Of a stretch of DNA of 64,000 nt, positions 47,237 through 57,345 are shown piece after piece (position 1 is the stretch's first letter; the number at the start of each line of letters is the position of its first letter). A program made the translations under genes and the position numbers. The DNA is from Faunimonas pinastri. GTDB taxonomy: Bacteria > Pseudomonadota > Alphaproteobacteria > Rhizobiales > Afifellaceae. The notes under the pieces were generated by a model that was not told where the DNA came from, ran no database searches, and was given only the letters and a program-made list of their open reading frames with translations. The stretch lies in contig NZ_FOFG01000001.1 in NCBI RefSeq assembly GCF_900110915.1, forward strand, positions 558,001 through 622,000, given 5' to 3'.

Positions 47237-48832
47237 ATGGCCGATGCCGCCGCCGACACACGCGCAACGACCGAGCCGAACCGCGCCGCTTCATCCGCCG
47301 CGCCGGCCCCGGGAAAGGCCCAGCTAACGGCCCCGGTAAAGGCGCGGCCGCAGGCGGGAGCTCCCAAGCGCCGCCGCAGGTCCGGGCGGAAGTGGTTCCT
47401 GTTCCTGCTGGTGCTGATCGCGCTGGGAGGAGTGGCCGCCTGGTATCGCTACGCGCCAAGGCAATCGGAAGAGCAGAGCTTCATCACCGCGCCGGTCCGC
47501 ACCGGCGATGTGGAGAATTCCGTCAGCGCGCTCGGCAGCCTGCAGCCGGTGAACTACGTCGATGTGGGCGCGCAGGTTTCCGGTCAGCTCAAGGTGCTGC
47601 ATGTCGCCATCGGCGACCACGTCAAGCAGGGCGACCTGATCGCGGAGATCGATCCGGCTCTCTATCTGAACCAGATCGAGGGCGACAGGGCGGATATCGC
47701 CAATCTCCAGGCGCAGCTTGCCGACAAACAAGCGCAGCTTGTCCTGACGCAGCAGCAGGCGGAGCGGCAACGCGGCCTCGCAAAGATCAAGGCGACGAGC
47801 GAGGAGAACCTCCAGACCGCGGAGGCCGCGTTGCAATCGGCGCAGGCAAACGTCGATTCACTCAAGGCGCAGATCGAGAAGGCGCAGGCGACCCTCAAGG
47901 GCGTACAGGTCAATCTCGGCTACACCAAGATCTACGCGCCGATCACCGGCACGGTGGTGTCCCAGTCGGCCAATCAGGGCCAGACGCTGAACGCCAACCA
48001 GTCCGCGCCCACTATCGTCCGGGTGTCCGATCTCTCGACCATGACGGTGCAGGCGCAGGTGTCGGAGGCCGACGTCAGCAAGCTCCATGTCGGCATGGAC
48101 GCCTATTTCACAACGCTGGGCCGGCCGGAAAAGCGCTATTACGGCAAGCTCCGCCAGATCCAGCCGACGCCGGAAGAGACCAACAACGTCATCCTCTATT
48201 ACGCGCTCTTCGATGTGCCGAACCCGGCCGGCCAACTGATGACGCAGATGAGCGCGGAGGTGTTCTTCGTGGTGGAAGCCGCCAGGAACGTGCCGCTGGT
48301 GCCGGTCGCCGCCTTGCAGCCTGCCGGCCGTGGCGAGGGTGGTCGGGATCGCGGAACGGGCGAGCATCGCCACGACGGCGGGGGCAATGGCGACGGCCAG
48401 CATCGCCGGCGCGACGCGGGGGGCAATGCGCCGGCAGGCCAGAACCAGGCAGGCCAGAACCAGGTAGGCCAGAACCCAGCGGGCCAGGGCCAGGCCGGGC
48501 AAGGTCAGCCGGCGGCTCCGGCGCAAAGCGGCGGTCCCGGTTCTATCGGCGACAGCGCTCCGGCAGGTGCGGCGCCGGCGCAGGGCGCGGCTGCGCAGCC
48601 CGAGGACAATTCCGGCAAGCCGAAGCGCTACCGCGTTCGCGTGCTGACGTCCTCCGGCAGCGTCGAGGATCGCAATGTTGAGATCGGCGCGATGGATCGG
48701 GTCGACGCGCAGGCCTTGAGCGGCCTTTCCGTCGGCGATCAGGTCATCACCGGCAGCCGCCAGCCCAAGCCGGCCACCGCGGCAACGGGCAACCAGCGGC
48801 GCGGGCCGGGCGGTCCGCCGCCGATGCTGTGA
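47237..48832 (+). CDS. MacA-type efflux periplasmic adaptor
   Basis: 531-residue membrane-fusion protein linking MacB to an outer-membrane channel. A proline/alanine-rich basic N-terminus precedes one membrane helix ([18 protein letters not shown], ~53-70). Then come a lipoyl/barrel-sandwich domain ([20 protein letters not shown]), a long coiled coil (~115-185), the second lipoyl half ([20 protein letters not shown]) and beta-barrel domains. About 95 residues near 365-460 form a Gly/Asn/Gln/Pro-rich insertion ([19 protein letters not shown]) absent from typical MacA. The ATG at 47237 is the first before the conserved part. Coupled to macB by GTGA. Confidence 0.9.
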   Translation: MADAAADTRATTEPNRAASSAAPAPGKAQLTAPVKARPQAGAPKRRRRSGRKWFLFLLVLIALGGVAAWYRYAPRQSEEQSFITAPVRTGDVENSVSALGSLQPVNYVDVGAQVSGQLKVLHVAIGDHVKQGDLIAEIDPALYLNQIEGDRADIANLQAQLADKQAQLVLTQQQAERQRGLAKIKATSEENLQTAEAALQSAQANVDSLKAQIEKAQATLKGVQVNLGYTKIYAPITGTVVSQSANQGQTLNANQSAPTIVRVSDLSTMTVQAQVSEADVSKLHVGMDAYFTTLGRPEKRYYGKLRQIQPTPEETNNVILYYALFDVPNPAGQLMTQMSAEVFFVVEAARNVPLVPVAALQPAGRGEGGRDRGTGEHRHDGGGNGDGQHRRRDAGGNAPAGQNQAGQNQVGQNPAGQGQAGQGQPAAPAQSGGPGSIGDSAPAGAAPAQGAAAQPEDNSGKPKRYRVRVLTSSGSVEDRNVEIGAMDRVDAQALSGLSVGDQVITGSRQPKPATAATGNQRRGPGGPPPML

Positions 48833-50787
48833 GCCCCGGCATGGATGCGGAACTGGCGCAGCCGGTCATCGACCTCGCGGATATCCGCAAGACCTATCGC
48901 AACGGCGAGCTTGCGGTGGAGGTGCTGCACGGCATCGGGCTGAAGATCTATCCCGGTGAGTTTGTCTCCATCATGGGCGCGTCCGGCTCCGGCAAGTCGA
49001 CGCTGATGAACATCCTCGGCTGCCTCGACCGGCCGACGGAAGGGCACTACCTCTTCGACGGCGTGGACGTTTCCACGCTGGACGACGATTCGCTGGCGGA
49101 GCTTCGCCGCCGCGCCTTCGGCTTCATCTTCCAGAGCTACAATCTCATCCCGACCGCCTCGGCCGCCGAGAACGTCGAGGTGCCCGCGATCTATGCCGGC
49201 ATGCGGGCCGAGGAGCGGCGCGAGCGGGCGGAGGAACTCCTCACCTCGCTGCGGCTGGAAGACCGGATGGACCACCGGCCGAACCAGCTATCCGGCGGCC
49301 AGCAGCAGCGCGTCTCCATCGCCCGCGCGCTGATGAATGGTGGCCGCGTGATCCTCGCCGACGAACCGACAGGCGCGCTGGACAGCCAGAGCGGCGCGGA
49401 GGTCATGGCGCTCCTGAAGCGCATGAGCGAGGCGGGGCACACGGTCGTCGTCATCACCCATGCCCGCGAAGTGGCCGAGCAGACGCATCGGCAGATCGAG
49501 ATCCGCGACGGCAGGATCGTGGCCGATAGCGGCTCCACTCATGAGGGCCGACCGGTGATGGCCGGGCCGGAAGTGGGAGCGGCAGGGCGTGGCGCGCCCG
49601 TGGCGGATGTCGCCGAAGCCGTCAAGATGGCGCTGCGGGCGCTCCGGGCCAATCTCTTCCGCACGATCCTGACGCTCCTCGGTATCGTCATCGGCGTGAG
49701 CTCGGTGGTGGCCATGCTGGCCATCGGCAATGGCGCGAAGCAGTCCGTCGTGGACCGGATCGGCGCGATGGGCAGCAACCTGATCCTCGTTCGCCCCAGC
49801 CGGCCGAACGCGCGTGGCGTCGATATCGCGACACTGGTGCCCGAGGATGCCGAGGCGATCGACAAGTTGCCGAACGTCGCCTCCGCCGTCCCGGAGCTGC
49901 AGGGCAGCGTGACGCTTCGCTATGGCAATCTCGACTACACGACGACCGCCGACGGCACGCTTGAGGGCTTCCCCTCCGCGCGAAAATGGCCGGTGGAGCG
50001 CGGAACGTTCATCAACGCGGACGACGGTCGGAACTACACGCCCGTCATCGTGCTCGGCCAGACCATCGTGACGACGCTGTTCCCCGACGGCACGGATCCG
50101 ATGGGCAAGTACATCCTCGTCAACAAGATCCCCTTCCAGGTGGTCGGCGTCATGAGCGCCAAGGGCGCGACGCCCTTCGGCCAGGACCAGGACGACGTGG
50201 TCTTCCTGCCGCTCTCGACCGGCTCGCTGCGGATCTTCGGCAAGCGCTATCTCCGCTCCATCACCGTCGAGGTGAACGACGTCGGCCAGATCGATCAGAC
50301 GCAGGACGAGATCCAGACGCTGCTGAACGAGCGGCATCACACCGACGACGTGATGATCCGCAACATGTCGTCGCTCCTGGAAACCGTGTCTGCGACGCAG
50401 AACACCCTGACGATCCTTCTCGGCTCCGTCGCCGCCATCTCGCTGCTCGTCGGCGGCATCGGCGTCATGAACATCATGCTTGTCAGCGTCACCGAGCGAA
50501 CGCGCGAGATCGGCGTGCGCAAGGCGACGGGCGCGCGAACGCGTGACATCCTGCGGCAGTTCATAACCGAGGCGCTGGTGGTCTCCGCGATGGGGGGCGC
50601 CATCGGCGTGCTGCTCGGCATGGGTATCGCCGCCACGCTGCAACGCTTCGGCACGGCGATCCAGTTTTCGCCGGGGCCGATCCTGCTCGCGTTCGGTTGC
50701 GCCTTCGCAACGGGGCTGATCTTCGGCTACATGCCTGCGAGGAAGGCCGCGAGACTCGATCCGGCCGTGGCGCTTTCCGCCGAATGA
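48829..50787 (+). CDS. MacB-type ABC transporter (fused ATPase and permease)
   Basis: 652 residues with an N-terminal ABC ATPase (Walker [10 protein letters not shown], signature [15 protein letters not shown], Walker [13 protein letters not shown]) and a C-terminal MacB permease with one helix near 280, a large periplasmic core, and three helices at the end ([20 protein letters not shown] onwards). MacB mechanotransmission drives export of macrolides, peptides or siderophores through MacA and an outer-membrane channel. GTG start overlaps the macA stop (GTGA). The outer-membrane factor follows after ~20 bp. Confidence 0.92.
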   Translation: MSPGMDAELAQPVIDLADIRKTYRNGELAVEVLHGIGLKIYPGEFVSIMGASGSGKSTLMNILGCLDRPTEGHYLFDGVDVSTLDDDSLAELRRRAFGFIFQSYNLIPTASAAENVEVPAIYAGMRAEERRERAEELLTSLRLEDRMDHRPNQLSGGQQQRVSIARALMNGGRVILADEPTGALDSQSGAEVMALLKRMSEAGHTVVVITHAREVAEQTHRQIEIRDGRIVADSGSTHEGRPVMAGPEVGAAGRGAPVADVAEAVKMALRALRANLFRTILTLLGIVIGVSSVVAMLAIGNGAKQSVVDRIGAMGSNLILVRPSRPNARGVDIATLVPEDAEAIDKLPNVASAVPELQGSVTLRYGNLDYTTTADGTLEGFPSARKWPVERGTFINADDGRNYTPVIVLGQTIVTTLFPDGTDPMGKYILVNKIPFQVVGVMSAKGATPFGQDQDDVVFLPLSTGSLRIFGKRYLRSITVEVNDVGQIDQTQDEIQTLLNERHHTDDVMIRNMSSLLETVSATQNTLTILLGSVAAISLLVGGIGVMNIMLVSVTERTREIGVRKATGARTRDILRQFITEALVVSAMGGAIGVLLGMGIAATLQRFGTAIQFSPGPILLAFGCAFATGLIFGYMPARKAARLDPAVALSAE

Positions 50788-50806
50788 TTTCGGGACCCTG
50801 TTGCTG

Positions 50807-52372
50807 ATGATGCGGACGTTTGAACATTCCCGGGGGCGGACGGCGCGGCGCGGCAGGACGGCGCGTTCGCTGGCGCTGCTTGGCTGCTCGATCCTGGCGC
50901 TGTCTGCCTGTCAGGTCGGCCCGAATTTCCAGCGGCCGGTCGGCCCCGCCACCAGCCGCTACACGCCCGGCGCCTTGCCGAAGCAAACGGCTTCCGCCGC
51001 GATCCCCGGCGGCGAGGCGCAGACGTTTCGCACCGGCGCCGACATTCCCGGCGAGTGGTGGCGGCTCTTCCACAACAAGGAACTGAACGGCCTCGTGGCC
51101 GAAGCGCTTAGGGCCAACCCCGACGTCGCCGCCGCGCAGGCAGCCCTTCGACAGGCGCAGGAGACAGTGCTGGCGGACAGGGGCGCGCTCTTCCCCACGC
51201 TCAGTGGCAGCGCCTCGGCCCAGCGGTCGCGATCCGGCAACAGCTCGGGCGAGGGAAAGAACTCCGTCTACAGCCTCTACGGCACGTCGCTCGACGTCTC
51301 CTACAATCCCGACGTGTTCGGCGGTACGCGCCGGCAGGTCGAGGCGGCTTCGGCCGAGGCCGACTACCAGCGCTTCCAGATCGAGGCGACGAACCTGACG
51401 CTGAGCGCCAATGTGGTGACGGCGGCGATCAACGAGGCGTCGCTGCGCGCGCAGATCGCGGCGACGCAGGACATCATCAAGCTGGAGCAGCAGCAGCTCG
51501 ATCTCCTGCGCCAGCAGCTGACCCTCGGCAGCGTCGCGGAATCCGACGTGCTGACCCAGCAGGCGACGCTGACCCAGACGCAGGCGAGCCTGCCCAATCT
51601 GCAGAAGCAGCTGGCGCAGCAACGCAACCAGCTTGCCGTCTATCTCGGTCGCATGCCCGCGGACATCGGCAGCGAGAGCTTCCAGCTTTCCGCGCTGCGA
51701 CTGCCGAAGGACCTGCCGGTCAGCCTGCCGTCCAACCTGATCCGGCAGCGGCCGGACGTGCTGGCCTCCGAGGCGCAGCTGCACCAGGCCTCCGCCAATA
51801 TCGGCGTGCAGACCGCCAACCTCTTCCCGCAGTTCACGCTGACGGGAAATGTCGGATCGTCCGTGCTGGACATCGGCAAGCTCTTCAACCCGGCCAGCAT
51901 CGCGGCAAGCGCGGCGGCCGGCGTCAGCCAGACGATCTTCGATGCCGGCACGCGCGTCCACAACAAGCGGGCGGCGGAGGCGGCCTACGACCAGTCGCTC
52001 GCGCAATATCGCTCGGTGGTTCTTTCCGCCTTCCAGGACGTGGCCGATGCGCTCCACGCGCTGCAGTTCGACGCGCAGACGCTGAAGGCGGATCTGGCGG
52101 CCGAGCAGGCGGCGACGCGGAGCTTCGCACTGGCGCGAGAACAGTTTCGTGCCGGTGCCATCGACTATTCCTCGCTGCTCGATGCGCAGCGCACCTACCA
52201 GCAGTCGCACATCACGCTGGTCGGCGCGCAGGCGACGCGCTTCGCCGACACGGCCGCGCTCTTCCAGGCGCTCGGCGGCGGCTGGTGGAACCGGGTTCCC
52301 GCCGCACCGGCCGCGACCTTCACCACCACCACGACGACCACGACGACGGTTCGGAGCGACCGCGCCGGATAA
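50807..52372 (+). CDS. Outer-membrane efflux lipoprotein, NodT/TolC family
   Basis: About 521 residues. An N-terminal lipoprotein signal ends LALSACQVGPNFQRPV (lipobox Cys). Two OEP repeats follow: EWWRLFHNKELNGLVAEALR and the second-half SLPSNLIRQRPDVLASEAQL. It forms the outer-membrane exit duct for the MacA-MacB pump in the same operon. The C-terminus carries a run of eight threonines. ATGs at 50807 and 50810 are both possible starts; a TTG at 50801 is less likely. Confidence 0.92.
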   Translation: MMRTFEHSRGRTARRGRTARSLALLGCSILALSACQVGPNFQRPVGPATSRYTPGALPKQTASAAIPGGEAQTFRTGADIPGEWWRLFHNKELNGLVAEALRANPDVAAAQAALRQAQETVLADRGALFPTLSGSASAQRSRSGNSSGEGKNSVYSLYGTSLDVSYNPDVFGGTRRQVEAASAEADYQRFQIEATNLTLSANVVTAAINEASLRAQIAATQDIIKLEQQQLDLLRQQLTLGSVAESDVLTQQATLTQTQASLPNLQKQLAQQRNQLAVYLGRMPADIGSESFQLSALRLPKDLPVSLPSNLIRQRPDVLASEAQLHQASANIGVQTANLFPQFTLTGNVGSSVLDIGKLFNPASIAASAAAGVSQTIFDAGTRVHNKRAAEAAYDQSLAQYRSVVLSAFQDVADALHALQFDAQTLKADLAAEQAATRSFALAREQFRAGAIDYSSLLDAQRTYQQSHITLVGAQATRFADTAALFQALGGGWWNRVPAAPAATFTTTTTTTTTVRSDRAG

Positions 52373-52442
52373 CCTTCTGCGGCGCCTGCCGCTCCGGGCC
52401 AGGTTGCTTCCCAGTTACCCGGAATCGTAATCGGTCCTTCTT

Positions 52443-52527
52443 TCCGCGCGCCAGAAAGCGCGGATGAGAATTTCCTGCGCAAGCTTCTGCCCGTCGAGTA
52501 GGCATTTTGGTTGCTGAATGAGCAACC
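52443..52527. promoter_or_regulatory. Two inverted repeats upstream of the XRE-cupin gene
   Basis: TCCGCGC (52443-52449) with GCGCGGA (52458-52464), and GGTTGCT (52509-52515) with AGCAACC (52521-52527). The first may belong to the efflux operon 3' end; the second lies 88 bp before the regulator start and could be its operator. Neither has a T-run. Confidence 0.4.
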
Positions 52528-52614
52528 CGGAAGTTTCTGCAATCCTTCGCTAAAAGATGTTTGCACTGAATTTACGGCTCATGCAGGTTGCCTGACAGTC
52601 AACTGAGTGACGTC

Positions 52615-53229
52615 ATGGCAAAGCCTGAACCAGACATGATCGATGCGGAAGAGGAGGTTATCCAGGAGGAAACCTCTTCGCCGAACGGTTTCAATGTCGG
52701 CGCCCGGCTCCGTGCGTTCCGGACGCAGAAGGGCATGTCGATCGATGTCGCCGCCAACCGAACCGGCGTCAGCAAGTCGTTCCTCAGCCGCTTCGAGCGC
52801 GATCTGGTGCAGGCCTCCATCGCCACGCTGCTGCGCTATTGCGAGGTGCTCGACGTGAAGCCCGGCGCGATCTTCGATCCGCCGCCCAGCAAGCTGGTCC
52901 GCGCCGGCGAGGGTGCCCCGATCAATCTCGGCGGCGTCGGCATGGAAGAGCGCATCATCGGCGGCGTCGGCAACGAGCACATGATGGCGCTGCGCTCCAC
53001 CATCGCGCCGGGCGGCGGGTCCGGCGTTGAGCCCTATGCGCTGAAGGCGGCGCTGGATCTCGTCCATGTGGTCCGTGGCGAGCTGGAGATCACCATTGGC
53101 GGCGAGGAATTCCGCCTTTCCGCCGGTGACACGCTGAGCTTCGACCCTTCCATCCCGCATACGTGGCGCAACCCGTCCAGAACGAAAACCTGCGACACGC
53201 TGTGGATGATCGTGCCGCCTCCCGCCTGA
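52615..53229 (+). CDS. XRE-family regulator with C-terminal cupin
   Basis: 204 residues. HTH at about 30-85 (VGARLRAFRTQKGMSIDVAA, TGVSKSFLSRFERDLVQAS) and a cupin at about 125-200 (ALDLVHVVRGELEITIGGEE, FRLSAGDTLSFDPSIPHTW). HTH-cupin proteins (PuuR/SutR type) sense small metabolites, often amino acids or polyamines, in the cupin. It is 37 bp upstream of, and co-directional with, an amino-acid ABC operon and probably controls it. The ATG at 52615 is preferred over a TTG at 52588. Confidence 0.9.
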   Translation: MAKPEPDMIDAEEEVIQEETSSPNGFNVGARLRAFRTQKGMSIDVAANRTGVSKSFLSRFERDLVQASIATLLRYCEVLDVKPGAIFDPPPSKLVRAGEGAPINLGGVGMEERIIGGVGNEHMMALRSTIAPGGGSGVEPYALKAALDLVHVVRGELEITIGGEEFRLSAGDTLSFDPSIPHTWRNPSRTKTCDTLWMIVPPPA

Positions 53230-53266
53230 TCCTCAGCCCGCAATCCCCCGACGATCCGAGCTTCCC

Positions 53267-54040
53267 ATGCAGAAACTCCATGTCAGCGACATCCATAAGC
53301 GCTTCGGCTCCGTCGAGGTTCTGAAGGGCATCTCCCTCGACGCCGCTGCCGGCGACGTCATCAGCATCATCGGGTCGTCAGGGTCGGGCAAGAGCACGTT
53401 CCTGCGCTGCATCAACATGCTGGAACGGCCGAATTCCGGTTCCATCGCGGTGAACGGCGAGGCGCTGGAGCTGACGGCGGACCGGCGCGACGGCACGCTG
53501 CGGGCGAAGAACGCCGCCCAGCTGCAGCGGATGCGGGCGCGGCTTTCCATGGTGTTCCAGAATTTCTGCCTCTGGTCGCACATGAGCGTGCTCGACAATG
53601 TCGTGGAGGCGCCGGTCAGCGTGCTGCGCGTCCCGCGCAAGGAGGCGGTGGAGCGGGCGAAGGCGAACCTGGGGAAGGTCGGGCTGAACCTCGATGTCTG
53701 CGATCGCTATCCGTCCCAGCTTTCCGGCGGCCAGCAGCAGCGGGTGGCGATCGCCCGCGCGCTTTCCATGGAGCCGGACGTGATGCTCTTCGACGAGCCG
53801 ACCTCGGCGCTCGATCCCGAACTCGTCGGCGAGGTGCTCCGCGTGATGCAGGCGCTGGCGGAGGAGGGGCGCACCATGGTGGTGGTGACGCACGAAATGG
53901 CTTTCGCCCGTCATCTCTCCTCCAAGGTGATGCTTCTCCATGCCGGCCGGGTCGAGGAGGAGGGCGCGCCCGCCGAGCTCTTCGACAATCCGCGAAGCGC
54001 GCGGCTCCAGCAGTTCCTGTCGGGGCGTCTCCAGTCCTGA
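53267..54040 (+). CDS. Polar amino-acid ABC transporter ATPase (HisP/OccP-like)
   Basis: 257-residue ATPase. Walker [20 protein letters not shown]-loop [18 protein letters not shown], signature [16 protein letters not shown], Walker [21 protein letters not shown], switch His in [10 protein letters not shown]. The CINMLE and FCLWSHM wording is typical of the HisP/OccP/NocP group for basic and opine amino acids. Order is ATPase, binding protein, two permeases. Confidence 0.93.
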   Translation: MQKLHVSDIHKRFGSVEVLKGISLDAAAGDVISIIGSSGSGKSTFLRCINMLERPNSGSIAVNGEALELTADRRDGTLRAKNAAQLQRMRARLSMVFQNFCLWSHMSVLDNVVEAPVSVLRVPRKEAVERAKANLGKVGLNLDVCDRYPSQLSGGQQQRVAIARALSMEPDVMLFDEPTSALDPELVGEVLRVMQALAEEGRTMVVVTHEMAFARHLSSKVMLLHAGRVEEEGAPAELFDNPRSARLQQFLSGRLQS

Positions 54041-54155
54041 TCCCTGTCGCCCCGATAAAGTCGCCCTGGGTCGACGGCCCCGGCGGATCCCCGAATTCGG
54101 CCCTTTCCGGGCAAGCCGAATGAATGCCTGTCTTCAACCTTTCAGCGAGATCTCA

Positions 54156-54923
54156 ATGGCACGACTTCATACGATTCTTCTCGGCAGCCTGCTGGCCGTG
54201 GGCTCCTTCTCCGCGGCGCAGGCGGCCGGCCAGGTCAAGATCGCGACCGATGCGACTTTCCCGCCCTTCGAATCCGTGGATTCCAGCGGCAAGCTCGTCG
54301 GCTACGACGTCGAGCTGATGAATGCGGTCTGCAAGGCGGCCGAGCTGAACTGCAACGTCATCGCCGCCGCCTGGGAGGGCATGATCCCGGGCCTCACCTC
54401 CGGCAAGTATGACGCGCTGATCTCGCAGCTCACCGTGACGCCTGCCCGCCGCAAGGTCATGGCGTTCAGCGACATCTACGAGACACCCGTGTTCCGTTTC
54501 GTCGCGAAGAAGGACGCCAAGCTCGACATCTCCCCGGACGGTCTCGCCGGCAAGGTGATCGCCGTGCAGACCGGCACGCCCATGGACGCCTACGTCACCA
54601 AGACGTACCCCAAGGCGACGATCAAGCGCTATGACGGCGGCAGCGCGCCCTATCTGGAGCTTTCCGCCGGCCGTGCGGACCTGCACATGAGCTACGAGGC
54701 GCAGATCACGCACAGCTTCCTGAACAAGGAAGACGGCAAGGACTTCGAGCTGGTCGGCCCGCGCCTTACCGGCAAGGACGCGCCGGAATTCGGCGAAGGC
54801 GTCGCCATCGCGGTCAACAAGCGCTCCACCGATCTCCTCGCCAAGATCAATGCCGGCCTCGCCAAGATCAAGGCGGACGGCCAGCTCGACGCGCTGAACG
54901 CCAAATATCTCGGCGAGCAGTAA
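54156..54923 (+). CDS. Polar amino-acid ABC transporter periplasmic binding protein
   Basis: 255-residue precursor with a signal peptide (LLGSLLAVGSFSAAQAA). The family-3 solute-binding fold shows KIATDATFPPFESVDSSGKL, GYDVELMNAVCKAAELNC, WEGMIPGLTSGKYDALIS and MAFSDIYETPVFRFVAKKD. This is the HisJ/ArgT/OccT type that binds basic amino acids or related guanidino/ureido compounds. Neighbouring hydrolases support such a ligand. Start chosen at the ATG before the signal peptide. Confidence 0.93.
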   Translation: MARLHTILLGSLLAVGSFSAAQAAGQVKIATDATFPPFESVDSSGKLVGYDVELMNAVCKAAELNCNVIAAAWEGMIPGLTSGKYDALISQLTVTPARRKVMAFSDIYETPVFRFVAKKDAKLDISPDGLAGKVIAVQTGTPMDAYVTKTYPKATIKRYDGGSAPYLELSAGRADLHMSYEAQITHSFLNKEDGKDFELVGPRLTGKDAPEFGEGVAIAVNKRSTDLLAKINAGLAKIKADGQLDALNAKYLGEQ

Positions 54924-54926
54924 TCC

Positions 54927-55616
54927 ATGCCGGGCGGCTATGTCGGATCGATCCTGGCGGCAGGGGGTGTCACCCTGTCGCTGGCCTTCGTCTCGCTCCT
55001 GCTAGCCGTCCTGATCGGCATGGCGGGTGCTTTCGCCAAGCTCTCGTCGTCTCGGCCGCTGCGGATGACCGCCACCGTTTATACCTCGTTCATCCGCGGC
55101 ATCCCGGACCTTGTGATGATGCTTCTCGTCTTCTATTCCGTGCCCGCGCTCCTGAACCAGTGGGTGCAGGGCATGGGTTGGGACATGACAATCGAGTTCA
55201 GCCCCTTCGGCGCGGGCGCGGCGACGCTGGCGCTGATCTTCGGCGCCTACATGACGGAAACTTTTCGCGGCGCGCTGATGAACATCCCGAAGGGGCAGCT
55301 GGAGGCCGCGCAGGCCTATGGGCTCGCCCGGCCGCGGATCTTCTGGCGCATTCTCCTGCCGCAGATGATGCGGCTGGCCCTGCCGGGCTTTACCAACAAC
55401 TGGCTCGTCATGACCAAGGCGACCGCGCTCGTGTCGCTGCTCGGCGTGCAGGACGTCATGTTCCGGGCGCGGGGCGCGGCGGAAGCGACGGGAAAGCCCT
55501 TCTCCTTCTACATCCTCGCCGGCGGCTTCTATCTCGCCATCACGGCGGTTTCCCTCTTCGTCCTGTCGCGCGTGGCGCGGCGCTATGAGGCGGGCGTCAA
55601 GGAGCTGGCGCGATGA
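54927..55616 (+). CDS. Polar amino-acid ABC transporter permease (HisQ-like)
   Basis: 229-residue membrane protein with the His/Glu/Gln/Arg/opine permease fold: TLSLAFVSLLLAVLIGMAGA, FIRGIPDLVMMLLVFYSVPA, and the EAA loop LEAAQAYGLARPRIFWRILL. It begins three bases after the binding-protein stop and overlaps the second permease by ATGA. Confidence 0.93.
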   Translation: MPGGYVGSILAAGGVTLSLAFVSLLLAVLIGMAGAFAKLSSSRPLRMTATVYTSFIRGIPDLVMMLLVFYSVPALLNQWVQGMGWDMTIEFSPFGAGAATLALIFGAYMTETFRGALMNIPKGQLEAAQAYGLARPRIFWRILLPQMMRLALPGFTNNWLVMTKATALVSLLGVQDVMFRARGAAEATGKPFSFYILAGGFYLAITAVSLFVLSRVARRYEAGVKELAR

Positions 55617-56302
55617 GCTGGGACGTCATCGCCGACAATCTCGGCTTCTTTGCGCAGGGAGCACGGCTGACGCTGCTCCTCACCGTGGTTTCGCTGGTGA
55701 TCGCCTTCTTCCTCTCCATGGCGCTGGCGCTCGGGCGGAACTCGCACCATCCGGTGCTCAGAAATGCCATCGCCGCCTACACTCTCGTATTTCGCGGCAC
55801 GCCGCTCCTCGTCCAGCTCTTCCTGATCTATTACGGCCTCGCGCAGTTCGGCCTGGTCCGGCACAGCGTTCTCTGGCCCTGGCTTTCCAGCCCGCTGGTC
55901 TGCACGCTGATCACCTTCGTGCTGAATACCTCGGCCTATACGACGGAGATCTTCGCCGGCTCCTTGCGTCACTTGCCGCCGGGCGAGATCGAAGCCGCGC
56001 GCGCCTACGGGCTTTCGCCCTTCACGCGAGCGCGGAAGATCCTGCTGCCCGCGATGCTCACGCGCTCGCTGACGCTTTACGGCAACGAAACCGTCATGAT
56101 GCTGCACGCGACTTCGCTCGCCAGCACGGTGACGCTGCTGGAAGTGACCGGCGTCGCCCGCAACATCACCCTGAATTTCTACATCATGTTCGAGCCCTAT
56201 GTGACGGCGGCCGCCATCTACCTCGTCATGACTTTTGTTCTCGTGATGCTGTTCCAGTTCGCCCAGGCCCGCTGGGCCGGCTACCTGCAGGCGCGTCTCT
56301 GA
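55613..56302 (+). CDS. Polar amino-acid ABC transporter permease (HisM-like)
   Basis: 229-residue partner permease: LTVVSLVIAFFLSMALALGR, VFRGTPLLVQLFLIYYGLAQ, ITFVLNTSAYTTEIFAGSLR and the EAA loop IEAARAYGLSPFTRARKILL. It pairs with the preceding permease to form the membrane channel. ATGA overlap with it shows coupling. The ureohydrolase follows after 51 bp. Confidence 0.93.
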   Translation: MSWDVIADNLGFFAQGARLTLLLTVVSLVIAFFLSMALALGRNSHHPVLRNAIAAYTLVFRGTPLLVQLFLIYYGLAQFGLVRHSVLWPWLSSPLVCTLITFVLNTSAYTTEIFAGSLRHLPPGEIEAARAYGLSPFTRARKILLPAMLTRSLTLYGNETVMMLHATSLASTVTLLEVTGVARNITLNFYIMFEPYVTAAAIYLVMTFVLVMLFQFAQARWAGYLQARL

Positions 56303-56353
56303 CCGTTTGCGATCCCAAGAGACGCGAACCCCTCCAGGAAAAATTCGGAAGCC

Positions 56354-57310
56354 ATGAACACGAAGCCCGATCTCGGCGCCCTTTTCGGTGCGGCCAACCA
56401 GAACTCCACCTTTCTCGGTCTCGATGCCTGCATCGATCTCGACGCGCTGGAGGCTCCGATCGCGCTGATCGGCGCGCCCTGCGCCACGCCCTACAAGGCC
56501 GTCGGCGCCTATTGCCGCAACGCGCCTGACGCCTTGCGGCAAGCCACGCAGTCGTTGACCGCCAACGTGGAGCGCCATGATTTCGACAGCGGCGGCCCGG
56601 TCTTTCCCGAGCCGCGCCTGCGCGCCGTGGATTGCGGCAATCTGCCGTTCGACGAGGCAGATGGGGCGGGCAACCGCGCCATCATCCGCAATGCCGTTTC
56701 GCGGATCGTCCGCCGGAACGCCGTGCCGATCGTCATGGGTGGCGACGATTCCATCCCGATCCCGATGATCGAGGCGCTGGGCGAGACCGGGCGCACCTAC
56801 ACGATCCTGCAGATCGATGCCCATATCGACTGGCGCGAGACGCATATGAACGAGCGGATGGGTCTTTCCTCCACCATGCGGCGCGCGTCGGAGATGCCGC
56901 ATGTGGAGCGCATCATCCAGGTCGGCGCGCGCGGCATCGGCTCGGCCGCGACGCAGGACTATCTCGACGCGGTGGAATGGGGCGTTTCCTTCGTCACCGC
57001 CTACGACCTTCACAAGAAGGGCGTGGATCCGGTGCTGGAACTGATCCCGGACGGCAGCGAGATCGTCATCTGCATCGACGCCGATGCGCTGGACTCCACG
57101 ATGGTGCCGGGCGTCATCGCGCGCGGGCCGGGCGGGCTCACTTATTACCAGGCGGTGGACCTCATCCGGGGCGCCGCCGCGCGTGGCCGGATCGCGGCGA
57201 TGGACTTCGTCGAGTTCATGCCCGAGCGCGACGTGGACGGCATCGGCGCGCTGAACTTCGCCCGCCTGATCACCACCGCGATGGGCATCATCGCCCGCCA
57301 GAAGGCCTGA
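56354..57310 (+). CDS. Arginase/agmatinase-superfamily hydrolase with substituted metal site
   Basis: 318-residue ureohydrolase fold. Expected dimanganese motifs are altered: GGDDS (129-133) replaces GGDHS, so Asp132 sits where a metal-binding His is normal; DAHID (155-159) is intact; IDADALDSTMVPG (241-253) replaces S-x-D-x-D-x-x-DP-x-x-x-PG. Ligands D155, H157, D159, D242 and D244 remain. It probably hydrolyses a guanidino compound, but the substitution leaves activity and substrate open. It lies in an operon with a basic amino-acid importer and a CtlX-like enzyme. Confidence 0.85.
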   Translation: MNTKPDLGALFGAANQNSTFLGLDACIDLDALEAPIALIGAPCATPYKAVGAYCRNAPDALRQATQSLTANVERHDFDSGGPVFPEPRLRAVDCGNLPFDEADGAGNRAIIRNAVSRIVRRNAVPIVMGGDDSIPIPMIEALGETGRTYTILQIDAHIDWRETHMNERMGLSSTMRRASEMPHVERIIQVGARGIGSAATQDYLDAVEWGVSFVTAYDLHKKGVDPVLELIPDGSEIVICIDADALDSTMVPGVIARGPGGLTYYQAVDLIRGAAARGRIAAMDFVEFMPERDVDGIGALNFARLITTAMGIIARQKA

Positions 57311-57345
57311 CCGGCTCACCCAGTCTCCTTACAGAGAGTTCCCGA

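Noticed and set aside
53267-56302. Opine (Ti-plasmid type) transport island
   Set aside because: The importer resembles Occ/Noc transporters, but there are no opine oxidase, vir, T-DNA border or plasmid replication genes; the HisJQMP family is common on chromosomes.
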